Positions 21,979 through 29,805 of a stretch of DNA of 44,428 bases are shown one piece after another (the first letter of the stretch is position 1; each line of letters begins with the position of its first letter). Position numbers and translations under genes: made by a program. Under the pieces are notes generated by a model. The model was given only the letters and a program-made list of their open reading frames with translations. It searched no databases and was not told the DNA's origin. The DNA comes from an uncultured Eubacteriales bacterium (GTDB lineage: Bacteria > Bacillota > Clostridia > Christensenellales > Aristaeellaceae): positions 1 through 44,428 of the forward strand of contig ONHI01000036.1 in the NCBI GenBank assembly GCA_900317565.1, given 5' to 3'.

Positions 21979-23096
21979 TCGCATTCATCAACGGCAATCC
22001 CGCGCTGGTCGCGCTGGCGCTGCTGGCGGTGGGCGTCGCGGCGGTGATACTCTGTGCCGCGCTGCTGTCCCGCCGGGCGGAGCGCCGCCAGGCGCGGGTG
22101 CTGGGGCGGCTGCGCCACGATTCCGAGCAGCAGTCCGAGGCGGTGCTGCGGCTGGGGGAGAGCCTGAACGCCGCGCTGCGGCAGATCGAGGCCCTGTCCG
22201 GCGCGATGGAGAACCGCCAGGACCGCATGCGCCGCACGCTGGATGAGCGCATGGAGCTGATGAACCAGGCCAACGAGCGTCGCCTGGGCGAGATGCGCGA
22301 GCTGGTGACCGGCAAGCTGGACGGCAGGCTGAACGAATCCTTCAAGGTCATCAACGGCCAGCTGGCCAATGTGCACAAGGGCCTGGGGGAGATGCGGGAG
22401 CTGTCGCTGGGCGTGACCGACCTGCGGCGGATGCTGGTGGGGGTCAAGACCCGGGGCGTCTGGGGCGAGGTGCAGCTGCGCGCCCTGCTGGAGCAGCTGT
22501 TCGCGCCGGGCCAGCTGGTGGAGAACGCGGCCATACCGGCGCTGTCCCAGAACCGGGTGGAGTTCGCGCTGCGGCTGCCCACGGCCGGGGAGGAGGCCCC
22601 GCTGCTGCCCATCGACGCCAAGTTCCCCCAGGAGGACTACCTGCGGCTGGTGGAGGCCACCGAGGCCGGAGACGTCGAGGCCGCCCGGCGCTGCGCCGCC
22701 CAGCTGGAGCGGGCCGTGCTGGAGCAGGCGAAGCGCATCCACGACAAGTACGTCCGCCCGCCCCAGACCACCGACTTCGCGGTGATGTTCCTGCCCACGG
22801 AGAGCCTCTACGCCGAGGTCGCCCGCCGGGACGGCCTGATCGAGAAGGCCCAGGAGAAGTACCGGGTGCTGATCTCCGGCCCCGCCACGCTGTGCGCGCT
22901 GCTGACCAGCCTGCAGATGGGTCTGCGCTCCTGTACCCTGGAGCAGCGCAGCGGCGAGGTGCTGAAGGCGCTGTCCGGCATGAAGCAGGACTTCGCCCGG
23001 CTGGACGAATCCGTGCAGCGCATGCGCCAGCGGCTGTCCCAGGCCGAGGCGGAGCTGGACGCGCTGGAGCAGAGCAACGCACCCGCAAGGCCATGA
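21975..23096 (+). CDS. rmuC: DNA recombination protein RmuC, C-terminus probably frameshifted
   Basis: The 373-residue protein has an N-terminal membrane helix, a long coiled coil (about 40-150) and the RmuC nuclease-like domain (RGVWGEVQLRALLEQLFAP, IDAKFPQEDYLRLVEA, AVMFLPTESLYAEV, RVLISGPATLCALLTSLQMG). RmuC limits inversions and recombination at repeats. The end differs from expectation: the frame closes as ...SNAPARP at 23096, whereas another frame continues with RTRKAMKAMDNLAD to a stop at 23122, directly at the terminator. A single-base indel near 23083 would explain it; little of the protein is affected. Confidence 0.92.
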   Translation: MIAFINGNPALVALALLAVGVAAVILCAALLSRRAERRQARVLGRLRHDSEQQSEAVLRLGESLNAALRQIEALSGAMENRQDRMRRTLDERMELMNQANERRLGEMRELVTGKLDGRLNESFKVINGQLANVHKGLGEMRELSLGVTDLRRMLVGVKTRGVWGEVQLRALLEQLFAPGQLVENAAIPALSQNRVEFALRLPTAGEEAPLLPIDAKFPQEDYLRLVEATEAGDVEAARRCAAQLERAVLEQAKRIHDKYVRPPQTTDFAVMFLPTESLYAEVARRDGLIEKAQEKYRVLISGPATLCALLTSLQMGLRSCTLEQRSGEVLKALSGMKQDFARLDESVQRMRQRLSQAEAELDALEQSNAPARP

Positions 23097-23113
23097 AGGC
23101 CATGGACAACCTG

Positions 23114-23152
23114 GCCGATTAAAAAACGCCCTTACGGGCGTTTTTAATCGGC
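23114..23152. terminator. Bidirectional terminator between rmuC and a convergent gene
   Basis: A near-perfect palindrome: GCCGATTAAAAA-CGCCC-TTAC-GGGCG-TTTTTAATCGGC. Both flanking reading frames end in TAA inside its A/T tracts (the 23122 end of the rmuC alternative frame and the 23144 end of the minus gene). Confidence 0.92.
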
Positions 23153-24034
23153 GTAGGGAACGTACTCGAACAGCTCCTCCTCGGTCCTGCCCTCCACGAG
23201 CCAGCCCCAGCCGCGCTCATAGTCGTGGGAGATGGACAGCACGCCGCGGATGCCGTCGGGGGTGGCGAACCAGACCCGGTCCCGCTTGTCCGAGGCGTAG
23301 GGTATGATCCTGTCCCCGGGGCTCAGCACGCCGTTGGGGGAGCCCTCCGCGCCGTAGTAGGCCACGGAGGTCCGCAGCGTCAGCGCGGCGTACTCCCACA
23401 GCCCGGCGTCGCTCAGGTCCGCCCCGTCGCGCACCCAGATGCCGTCGTCGTCGAACTCGAACCGGCACAGCGGCGTCAGCGTCACCGCCCGGGTGGCGAA
23501 CCAGGTGCCAAGTATGTCCTGGCTGCCGGACAGCACCAGCCGGTTGCCGTCGATGGCCGTGATCGCGCCGTAGCCGCACTTGTAATAGCCGTCGCCGTTC
23601 TCGTCGCCCCGGCCGCTGTCGGGGAACAGCAGCTCCGCCAGCGCGCCGCCGGTGTAGCGCAGGCAGTAGGTCACGTAGTCGGCGGACATCACGTCGCCGG
23701 ACAGCAGGATCTCCTGCGCGCCGTCGCCGTCCAGGTCCCGTATGTACACCTGCTCGTCCCACAGTATGTCGGTGCGGCAGGTGGCGGCGGTGCCGTCTGC
23801 CGAGCCCACCGTCACCAGCAGGGATTCCTCGTATTCGCCGGGGGCGTACCTCCAGCTGACCACCTCCTGGATGCCGTCGCCGTCCAGATCCACGAACGCG
23901 GGCCGGTTCTCCGGGATCCATCCGGGCAGCATGCGCTCCGCGTCGACGGGCTCGTTGCCCTCCGCCATCTCCGCCAGCGCCGGGAGCGCCAGCAGCATCA
24001 GCGCCAGCAGCGCCGCGATCCATCGTTTCAGCAT
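23144..24034 (-). CDS. Secreted protein with DxDxDG calcium-type repeats
   Basis: The 296-residue protein has a signal peptide (MLKRWIAALLALMLLALPAL, then AEMAE) and repeats of the FG-GAP/VCBS type (FVDLDGDGIQEVV, IRDLDGDGAQEIL, DENGDGYYKC), which form Ca-binding loops of a beta-propeller. The C-terminal part (DRIIPYASDKRDRVWFATPD, GIRGVL) looks like an SH3-type domain. No catalytic motif. GGAGGAA precedes the ATG at 24034; codons further upstream lack support. Role unknown, probably on the cell surface. Confidence 0.78.
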   Translation of the reverse strand: MLKRWIAALLALMLLALPALAEMAEGNEPVDAERMLPGWIPENRPAFVDLDGDGIQEVVSWRYAPGEYEESLLVTVGSADGTAATCRTDILWDEQVYIRDLDGDGAQEILLSGDVMSADYVTYCLRYTGGALAELLFPDSGRGDENGDGYYKCGYGAITAIDGNRLVLSGSQDILGTWFATRAVTLTPLCRFEFDDDGIWVRDGADLSDAGLWEYAALTLRTSVAYYGAEGSPNGVLSPGDRIIPYASDKRDRVWFATPDGIRGVLSISHDYERGWGWLVEGRTEEELFEYVPYAD

Positions 24035-24117
24035 ATCGATTCCTCCTTGCTTCGTTCTGTCCATTGGACGCGGGGACGGGCCGCCGGGTTCCGGTTGGAA
24101 GGGCCTTCCGGAAGCGA

Positions 24118-24147
24118 TTGACAGCCAGCTTGTTTCAATGCTATAAT
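24118..24147 (+). promoter_or_regulatory. Promoter of the KDPG aldolase gene
   Basis: Consensus TTGACA (24118-24123) and TATAAT (24142-24147), 18-base spacer. Confidence 0.85.
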
Positions 24148-24198
24148 TGTCTTTGAAAAACAGGCCGTTTGGCCGAAAGATAAAGGGGGATACTCATC

Positions 24199-24834
24199 AT
24201 GCTTACAGTGGAACAGGCGGCGGCCTGCGGCGTGGTGCCGGTGGTCGTGCTGGATGACGCGGAACAGGCGGTGCCCACCGCCAAGGCCCTGTTGAAGGGC
24301 GGAATCAACGCCATGGAGATCACCTTCCGCACCGCGGCGGCCAAGGCGTCCATCGCGAAGGTGGCGGCGGAGGTGCCGGACATGATCGTGGGCGCGGGCA
24401 CGGTGGTGAATGTGGAACAGCTGCACGACGCGGTGGAGGCCGGCGCGAAGTTCATCGTGTCCCCCGGCTCCGACGCGGACGTGATCAGCGAGGCCGCCAG
24501 GCTGGGCGTGGCGATGATCCCCGGCGTGGTGACCCCCAGCGAGATCATCATGGGCCTCAAGCTGGGCGTGAAGGTGTTCAAGTTCTTCCCCGCGGAGAGC
24601 TACGGCGGGCTGAAGACCCTGAAGGCGCTGAGCGGCCCCTTCCCGCAGATCAAGTTCATCCCCACCGGCGGCATCAACCAGGCCAACGCCGCGGATTACT
24701 TCAACAATTCCAAGGTGCTGGCCGTGGGCGGCAGCTGGATGGTGAGCAAGGACATGGTCAACGCGGGCGACTTCGACGGCATCGCCGAAAAGTCCGCCGC
24801 GGCCACGGCGCTGTTCAGGCAGATCCGGGGCTGA
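24199..24834 (+). CDS. eda: 2-dehydro-3-deoxy-phosphogluconate (KDPG) aldolase
   Basis: The 211-residue class I aldolase cleaves KDPG to pyruvate and glyceraldehyde 3-phosphate and may also act on 4-hydroxy-2-oxoglutarate. Glu40 (GGINAMEITFRT) and the Schiff-base Lys128 (KVFKFFPAE) are present, as are VGAGTV, FIVSPG and FIPTGGI. It is a single-gene unit with its own strong promoter and terminator. It could finish the breakdown of uronic acids released by the pectin locus at 34254-41012, although no KDG kinase is in the window. Confidence 0.94.
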   Translation: MLTVEQAAACGVVPVVVLDDAEQAVPTAKALLKGGINAMEITFRTAAAKASIAKVAAEVPDMIVGAGTVVNVEQLHDAVEAGAKFIVSPGSDADVISEAARLGVAMIPGVVTPSEIIMGLKLGVKVFKFFPAESYGGLKTLKALSGPFPQIKFIPTGGINQANAADYFNNSKVLAVGGSWMVSKDMVNAGDFDGIAEKSAAATALFRQIRG

Positions 24835-24848
24835 TAACGGTTAAAACA

Positions 24849-24876
24849 GGGGACGGCTTCGCGCCGTCCCTATTTC
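24849..24876 (+). terminator. Terminator of eda
   Basis: Stem GGGACGGC/GCCGTCCC (24850-24857 with 24863-24870), loop TTCGC, then TATTTC. It overlaps the stop of the convergent membrane-protein gene. Confidence 0.8.
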
Positions 24877-25400
24877 GTGATCCCGCCCCGCGTCAGCATG
24901 ACGACGGCCATCACCGCCAGCCCCACCAGCATGGCCGCGGCCATGGCATAGCGGGCGGTGGTCAGCTTGCGCCGCCAGGCGCGCTCCAGATAGCGGGGCA
25001 GCAGCAGCGCCAGCAGCGCCGCCACGATCAGCCCGTAGGCGGAGAGCTCCTCGCCGAACACGAACAGCGAGGCCAGCGCCACCAGGCCCACCGCCGCGCC
25101 GCCGACGATCTGCCAGGTCCGCCACTGCTTCGGCGTCAGCGCGTCGATGCGCTTCTCCCAGGCGCTGGGGATGTATTCGCCCTCGTCCTCGTCGTCCCCG
25201 CCGTCCGCGTCCGGCTCCGGCGCGGGCACGTCGTCCACATAGGGCACGAAATCCGGCACGGTCGGCGGCTCCGGCTCGGCCTCCTGCCGCGGCGCCTCCG
25301 GCTGCGCGGGCTGCTCGCCCCGCTGCATCGCCGCCACGGCCTGGGCCTCCATCCGGGCGATCTCCTCGGCGGTGGGCGGGTTGTTCCTCTGCTGGTCCAT
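24870..25400 (-). CDS. Unknown membrane protein with acidic N-terminal domain
   Basis: The 176-residue protein has a long Pro/Glu/Asp-rich cytoplasmic part (1-85), then three or four membrane helices (WQIVGGAAVGLVALASLFVF, GLIVAALLALLLP, YAMAAAMLVGLAVMAVVML). No family recognised. GGAGGAA lies before the ATG. It stands alone and faces the response-regulator gene divergently. Confidence 0.7.
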   Translation of the reverse strand: MDQQRNNPPTAEEIARMEAQAVAAMQRGEQPAQPEAPRQEAEPEPPTVPDFVPYVDDVPAPEPDADGGDDEDEGEYIPSAWEKRIDALTPKQWRTWQIVGGAAVGLVALASLFVFGEELSAYGLIVAALLALLLPRYLERAWRRKLTTARYAMAAAMLVGLAVMAVVMLTRGGITK

Positions 25401-25529
25401 GCTGGCATTCCTCCGGTTTCAGGTTGCTTCCATTCTACCATTCCCGCCCGCCGTTGGCAAGCGTTAACAGACAGTTTATATCGATGTGAGATAATACAAT
25501 TGACTTGAATTATCGCAGAGGTGAGGACC

Positions 25530-26204
25530 GTGTTTCACATACTGGTCGTGGAGGACAACGCCAATACCCGCAAGCTGATGGAGGCGGTGCTGAGCCAGCA
25601 CGGCTATCAGCCCATACTGGCCCGGGACGGCATAGAGGCGCTGGAGGTGCTGGACCGCAAGCACGTGGACCTGATCGTGCTGGACATCATGATGCCCCGC
25701 ATGGACGGCTATGAGTTCACGCGCACGCTGCGGGAATCGGGCTGCGAGCTGCCGATACTGATGGTCACGGCCAAGGAGAAGCCCGCGGACAAGCACAAGG
25801 GCTTCCAGATCGGCACCGACGATTACATGGTCAAGCCCGTGGACGAGGAGGAGATGATACTGCGCATCGCCGCGCTGCTGCGGCGCTCGCGGATCGTCAA
25901 CGAGCACCGGCTGACCGTGGGCGGCACGGTGCTGGACTACGACGCGCTGTCCGTGACCACCGGGGCGGGGGAGCGCACGCTGCCGAAGAAGGAATTCATG
26001 CTGCTGTTCAAGCTGCTGTCCTATCCCAACAAGATATTCACCCGGCGGCAGCTGATGGACGAGATCTGGGACATGGATTCCGAGACCGACGAGCGCACGG
26101 TGGACGTGCACATCAACCGGCTGCGGGACCACTTCCGGGAGAGCCCGGATTTTGAGATCGTCACGGTGCGCGGGCTGGGCTACAAGGCGGTGAAGAAGGA
26201 TTGA
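25530..26204 (+). CDS. OmpR-family response regulator
   Basis: The 224-residue protein has a receiver domain with the acidic pair Glu8-Asp9 (VVEDN), phospho-acceptor Asp52 (VLDIMMPRMDGYE) and the switch lysine in YMVKPVD. The C-terminal winged helix contains LPKKEFMLLFKLLS, DERTVDVHINRLRDHF and VRGLGYK. The GTG at 25530 has GAGGTGAGG upstream; a GTG at 25521 is the alternative. It partners the histidine kinase whose start overlaps its stop. The regulated genes are not evident; a divergent membrane-protein gene is adjacent. Confidence 0.93.
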   Translation: MFHILVVEDNANTRKLMEAVLSQHGYQPILARDGIEALEVLDRKHVDLIVLDIMMPRMDGYEFTRTLRESGCELPILMVTAKEKPADKHKGFQIGTDDYMVKPVDEEEMILRIAALLRRSRIVNEHRLTVGGTVLDYDALSVTTGAGERTLPKKEFMLLFKLLSYPNKIFTRRQLMDEIWDMDSETDERTVDVHINRLRDHFRESPDFEIVTVRGLGYKAVKKD

Positions 26205-27304
26205 GGAATCCCTTCAGGCGGGACAGGAGCGAGGCCGGCGGGCTGCCCGCGCGGCGGGAGGACAGCCCCCGCCGCCACTGGCCCTGGGGGCTGCGCCCGG
26301 AATCGCTGTACATGACGCTGTGGACCTTCCTGTTCAGCGTGATCGTGGCGGCGGGCGTCATGGCGGCGGCGGCCTACGGCTTCCTGGTGTTCTTCGGGCT
26401 GCTGGTGAACCCGTTCTTCCGGGTGCTGGCGCTGCCCACGCTGCTGATGGTGTTCATACTGACGCTGGCGGCGGGCATGGGCCGCAGCAAGCTGCGGCCG
26501 ATGAACGACCTGGTGCACGCCATGCAGGCGGTGTCCAAGGGCGATTTTTCCGTGCGCGTGGACGCCGAGGACGTGCCCGGCGACATGGGCGAGCTGGCCA
26601 ACAGCTTCAACGACATGGCCACGGAGCTGGGCGGCCTGGAGCTGTTCCGAAAGGATTTCATCAACAACTTCAGCCACGAGTTCAAGACGCCCATCGTGTC
26701 CATCCGGGGCTTCGCCAAGCAGCTGGAGCGGGACGACCTGACCGACGAACAGCGCCGGGAATACCTGGACATCATCGTCAGCGAATCCGACCGGCTGGCG
26801 AACATGGCCAGCAACGTGCTGCTGCTGAGCAAGCTGGAGAACCAGACTATCGTCACGGACCGGGAGGACTACGCCCTGGACGAGCAGCTGCGGCGCTGCG
26901 TGCTGCTGATGGAGAAGCAGTGGACCGAGAAGGCGCTGGAGCCGGACGTGGACCTGGAGGCCGTCACCTATCGCGGCAACGAGGAGATGATGAACCACGT
27001 CTGGGTGAACCTGCTGTCCAACGCCATCAAGTTCTCCCCCGAGGGCGCGCCGCTGTCGGTGCGGCTGCGGCGGGAGGGGAACGAGGCGGTCTGCACCGTC
27101 CGGGACGCCGGCCCCGGCATGGACGACGCCACCCGGCGGCGCATCTTTGAAAAGTTCTACCAGGGCGACACCGCCCACGCCACCGAGGGCAACGGCCTGG
27201 GGCTCAGCCTCGTCAAGCGCATCGTGGACCTCTGCGGCGGCAGCATCGCCGTGGACAGCGCGCCCGGCGGCGGCGCGGCCTTCACTGTGCGACTGCCGCT
27301 GTAG
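26201..27304 (+). CDS. Sensor histidine kinase with short extracellular loop
   Basis: The protein of up to 367 residues has two membrane helices (about 40-66 and 74-94) with almost no extracellular loop, a HAMP linker (RPMNDLVHAMQAVSKGDFSV), a HisKA box with His159 (NFSHEFKTPI), and the ATP-binding N, G1, F and G2 boxes (WVNLLSNAIKFS, DAGPGMD, IFEKFYQG, GNGLGLSL). The start is a TTG overlapping the regulator stop; its position is uncertain. Kinases without a sensor domain often read membrane or transporter signals. The 3' end is repeated downstream (see 27281-27440). Confidence 0.92.
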   Translation: MRNPFRRDRSEAGGLPARREDSPRRHWPWGLRPESLYMTLWTFLFSVIVAAGVMAAAAYGFLVFFGLLVNPFFRVLALPTLLMVFILTLAAGMGRSKLRPMNDLVHAMQAVSKGDFSVRVDAEDVPGDMGELANSFNDMATELGGLELFRKDFINNFSHEFKTPIVSIRGFAKQLERDDLTDEQRREYLDIIVSESDRLANMASNVLLLSKLENQTIVTDREDYALDEQLRRCVLLMEKQWTEKALEPDVDLEAVTYRGNEEMMNHVWVNLLSNAIKFSPEGAPLSVRLRREGNEAVCTVRDAGPGMDDATRRRIFEKFYQGDTAHATEGNGLGLSLVKRIVDLCGGSIAVDSAPGGGAAFTVRLPL

Positions 27305-27440
27305 GAGAATCTTGCCCAGGGCAGGCCGGTGCGGCGCGGCTTTCATCGTGCGGCTGCCGCTGTTGGAATTTGCCCAGGGCAGGCCAGTGCGGATTGGTTT
27401 TACCGTGCGGCTGCCGCTGTTGGAATTTGCCCGGGGCAGG
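27281..27440 (+). repeat. Imperfect tandem repeats of the kinase 3' end
   Basis: The end of the kinase gene (encoding FTVRLPL, GTGCGACTGCCGCTGT at 27287) recurs at 27348 and 27405, each followed by a TTGCCCAGGGCAGG-like segment. Periods are 61 and 57 bases. Later copies have lost the stop codon. The stretch 27305-27535 holds no supported gene. Confidence 0.85.
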
Positions 27441-27535
27441 CTGTGCTGGCCTGTCCCGGGCGCAGGGCGGACGGGCGCGATCCATCGATCACTCTCTCAT
27501 GAAAATGAGAAAATGAGAAATTTTTCCCCCGGACC

Positions 27536-27564
27536 TTGACAACCGCCCCGTGACGTGCTATAAT
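27536..27564 (+). promoter_or_regulatory. tRNA-Val promoter
   Basis: Consensus TTGACA (27536-27541) and TATAAT (27559-27564), 17-base spacer. Confidence 0.9.
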
Positions 27565-27598
27565 AACTTTCGTCGTCAAGACAAGGACAGCTGAATAT

Positions 27599-27674
27599 GG
27601 TCGCATGGCTCAGTTGGTAGAGCACATCGTTCACATCGATGGGGTCACAGGTTCGAGTCCTGTTGCGACCACCA
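27599..27674 (+). tRNA. tRNA-Val (CAC)
   Basis: The 76-base tRNA has acceptor GGTCGCA/TGCGACC, D-arm GCTC/GAGC, anticodon stem CATCG/CGATG with loop TTCACAT (anticodon CAC), T-arm ACAGG/CCTGT and an encoded CCA. Its 3' part recurs at 28618 and, degenerate, at 29655. Confidence 0.97.
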
Positions 27675-27676
27675 GA

Positions 27677-27705
27677 GAGCCGAACCGAAAGGTTCGGCTC
27701 GTTTT
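27677..27705 (+). terminator. Terminator of tRNA-Val
   Basis: Perfect 10-bp stem GAGCCGAACC/GGTTCGGCTC with loop GAAA, then GTTTTG. Confidence 0.88.
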
Positions 27706-27753
27706 GTATACAAAAAAAGAATGAGCACAGAGAACCGTCCCTGCGTGTTTTTC

Positions 27754-27774
27754 GGCGCAACCTGTGGTTGCGCC
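27754..27774. other. Strong hairpin in the gap before the XRE gene
   Basis: GGCGCAACC/GGTTGCGCC with loop TGT. It has short T/C tracts but no clear terminator tail. The rest of 27706-27880 shows no gene. Confidence 0.5.
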
Positions 27775-27896
27775 GTTTCCAAAAAACGCAATTGCAGGTT
27801 GGTGGAACATGAAGGCTTTTTCTGGTAGTCTGTTCTTGCACCGCGGAGCAATAGATCTTTACAGAAACCGTGAAGCGTGTTCGGAGGAGGACAGAC

Positions 27897-28565
27897 ATGA
27901 GCTTTGGAAAGAACCTACAATATTTTCGCCAGCTCAGAACAGGCATGACGCAGGAGGCGCTGGCGGAAAAATTGAACGTAAGCCGCCAGACGATCTCCAA
28001 ATGGGAAATGGACGCTGCGAACCCCGAGATGGACAAGGCGCTTGACCTCTGCAAGGTGTTCAACTGCTCCCTGGACAATCTGTTCAGGGATGAAATGGAC
28101 CAGCGCAGCAGCGCTTATACCAATCTCCGCGTCGAGGAGGTCCCGGGATTCCGGTATGTGGAGCATACTGTCATCAGCACGGAGCCGGAGAGAGACGCAA
28201 TGGAAAGAGTGTACAAATACGCCAAAGACCACGGGGATGAAAACCCAAAGGTGATCGGCTGGGATTTTCCCAGGCTGTCCGTCGAGCAGATCAATGTATT
28301 CAGGATGCACGGATACACAGCCGCATGGATACTGCCGGATGGCCTGAACCCGGAGGGGCTGGAAGTCAAGGAACAGGCCGGACACAGGTATGCGGCGATC
28401 CACATCGAACGGCCCTATGATAATCCTTTTTGCACGATTCCGGGAGCCTATCATACGCTGGGGGATTATATGAGGACGAACGGTCTGATCCATGTGGAGA
28501 ATGAGGTCATACCCTGCTTTGAAACGGATGGAGAGAGCATGGACGTCTATCTGGCCTGCAAGTGA
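27897..28565 (+). CDS. XRE-family regulator with effector-binding-like domain
   Basis: The 222-residue protein has an N-terminal Cro/CI HTH (RTGMTQEALAEKLNVSRQTI, then SKWEMDAANPEMDKALDLCK) and a C-terminal domain of about 140 residues with the look of GyrI-like/AraC effector-binding domains (RVEEVPGFRYVEHTVIS, AWILPDGLNPEG, YMRTNGLIHVENEVIPCFE). It would bind a small molecule or drug. GGAGGAGG precedes the ATG at 27897. It is the only intact gene between two copies of the tRNA-Val 3' part and may be the last survivor of an integrated element. Confidence 0.85.
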   Translation: MSFGKNLQYFRQLRTGMTQEALAEKLNVSRQTISKWEMDAANPEMDKALDLCKVFNCSLDNLFRDEMDQRSSAYTNLRVEEVPGFRYVEHTVISTEPERDAMERVYKYAKDHGDENPKVIGWDFPRLSVEQINVFRMHGYTAAWILPDGLNPEGLEVKEQAGHRYAAIHIERPYDNPFCTIPGAYHTLGDYMRTNGLIHVENEVIPCFETDGESMDVYLACK

Positions 28566-28617
28566 TGAACCGTCAAAGAAAGATACCTCAAACGTCATGT
28601 ACACTGGACGCCTGGGC

Positions 28618-28673
28618 AGAGCACATCGTTCACATCGATGGGGTCACAGGTTCGAGTCCTGTTGCGACCACCA
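28618..28673 (+). repeat. 56-bp perfect repeat of the tRNA-Val 3' part
   Basis: Identical to 27619-27674, from the D-arm to CCA. It is not a complete tRNA because the acceptor 5' strand and part of the D-arm are missing. It has the form of an att site left by integration into tRNA-Val. Confidence 0.95.
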
Positions 28674-28675
28674 AA

Positions 28676-28706
28676 ATCCCAGGTCGAAAGGCCTGGGATG
28701 CTTTTT
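28676..28706 (+). terminator. Terminator behind the tRNA-Val repeat
   Basis: Stem ATCCCAGG/CCTGGGAT, then GCTTTTT. Nearly the same hairpin follows the third, degenerate repeat at 29698. Confidence 0.85.
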
Positions 28707-28816
28707 GCCCTGTAGCATTCCCATTATGCCGAATAGCCAGGGAAAGGCTGCAAGACAGCGCATTGAAAAGGGCCACTCCCTTCGCTGAGAGCGGCCTGTG
28801 TTGTTGATTCAATGAT

Positions 28817-29194
28817 TCAGTCCTGTGCTTCCTCCGCAGGATTCCACAGGCCGGGGATGTCCAGCTCGGCCACGTTGGTGATTTCGGCATTGCCGTCCAG
28901 GTCGGCGTAGATGTACACCAGCGCGTACCCCGGCGCGGGGTCCGGCACGACGGGCGTGACCTGGCAGAGGATGCAGTAGTTCATGCCTGCCACCAGCTGC
29001 GTGCCCAGCAGCGCCACGGGCGTGTATTCCGCGCCGATGAGGCCGTTCAGCGCCTTATCGAAGGCCGCCTGGGCTTCCTCCGGAAGCGCCGCGGGTTCGT
29101 TTGGAACGATCTCCCAGCCGCCGCTGAGCGGTTCCGCCAGCGCAAGCATGCAGCCGAGAGACAGGACGATGATCAGGGCGATGGTCTTCTTCAT
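28817..29194 (-). CDS. Small secreted protein, cystatin-like in character
   Basis: The 125-residue protein has a signal peptide (MKKTIALIIVLSLGCMLALA) and a compact domain (GGWEIVPNEPAALPEEAQAA, FDKALNGLIGAEYTPVALL, GTQLVAGMNYCILCQVTPVV, YIYADLDGNAEI). The G..W, QxVAG-like and NY elements recall cystatin-fold proteins common in gut Clostridia. This comparison is from memory and tentative. A Cys in the signal peptide does not form a clear lipobox. GGAGG precedes the ATG. It lies in the tRNA-Val accretion zone. Confidence 0.65.
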   Translation of the reverse strand: MKKTIALIIVLSLGCMLALAEPLSGGWEIVPNEPAALPEEAQAAFDKALNGLIGAEYTPVALLGTQLVAGMNYCILCQVTPVVPDPAPGYALVYIYADLDGNAEITNVAELDIPGLWNPAEEAQD

Positions 29195-29243
29195 GAATCA
29201 TACCTCCTTTTGGTGATGAGGAACAGAGAGCGGCCCGCGCCGT

Positions 29244-29396
29244 TCATTCTGCCGTCGGGCTTTGCGCTTCCGCCACGAACACGCAATTGTCATGCGCGTC
29301 GCAGTACGCCTCCGCCGGGCTGCCCGCAGCGCTGTAGATATACACCAGCGTACAGCCGTCAAAGGCCGTGCTGCCGATCTGGCAGTTCTCAGTCAT
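29244..29396 (-). pseudogene. Remnant of a BspA-type leucine-rich-repeat protein
   Basis: A 50-codon open frame encodes TAFDGCTLVYIYSAAGSPAE followed by AYCDAHDNCVFVAEA. This is the usual C-terminal repeat of BspA-like surface proteins. No signal peptide or further repeats are present, so only the 3' end of a larger gene survives. No ribosome binding site is seen. Confidence 0.65.
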
Positions 29397-29497
29397 GCCG
29401 AGACTAAAACAATTCCCCTATATACAGTATAGCAAAGGAATTCGATAACATCAACACATTTTTCGACACGTTCGCTGAATTTTAGGTTTGGCTCTAA

Positions 29498-29540
29498 GAC
29501 AACCACACCCGGCATCAAAATCGCCGGGAATGTGGTTGTC
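29498..29540 (-). terminator. Terminator behind a gene fragment
   Basis: Long stem GACAACCACA-CCCGGC/GCCGGG-TGTGGTTGTC with two unpaired A residues and a 9-base loop. It lies just past the stop at 29545 of the minus-strand fragment. Confidence 0.7.
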
Positions 29541-29544
29541 GTTC

Positions 29545-29650
29545 TTACTTGGTCGTGTATCCGTCCTGGGCCAGGAGGCCGAGCAGCTGGGCGTTGTACG
29601 GGCCGGTCAGGATGCCCGGGTGATCCAGGGTATGGCAGCTCCCATCCCTC
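29545..29650 (-). pseudogene. C-terminal fragment of an unidentified gene
   Basis: An open stretch on the minus strand ends HPGILTGPYNAQLLGLLAQD followed by GYTTK and TAA, then a strong terminator. It starts abruptly at the degenerate tRNA-Val repeat (29655), so it looks like the 3' end of a gene cut off by recombination at that repeat. Family not recognised. Confidence 0.5.
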
Positions 29651-29654
29651 CAAT

Positions 29655-29723
29655 CGGTGGGGGTCACAGTTTCGGATTCTGTTGCGACTACTCCAATCCC
29701 AGGTCGAAAGGCCTGGGTTTTTT
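29655..29723 (+). repeat. Degenerate third copy of the tRNA-Val 3' part with terminator
   Basis: About 45 bases match the T-arm and acceptor end (GTTGCGACTACTCC in place of GTTGCGACCACC), with several substitutions and one indel. They are followed by the CCCAGG/CCTGGG hairpin and TTTTTT (29698-29723), as in the second copy. Confidence 0.85.
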
Positions 29724-29726
29724 CCC

Positions 29727-29756
29727 TTGTGCATGTGGCAGGCTTTATGTTATAAT
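29727..29756 (+). promoter_or_regulatory. Promoter of the DUF3592 gene
   Basis: TTGTGC (29727-29732) and TATAAT (29751-29756), 18-base spacer. Confidence 0.65.
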
Positions 29757-29805
29757 ATCAGGCAGGTACGCAGGCGGTGAATACGCGCAGGGAGGAAACC
29801 CGGGT

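Noticed and set aside
28618..28673. Possible second tRNA-Val gene
   Set aside because: The 5' acceptor strand and part of the D-arm are missing and no promoter lies upstream; it is an att-like fragment.
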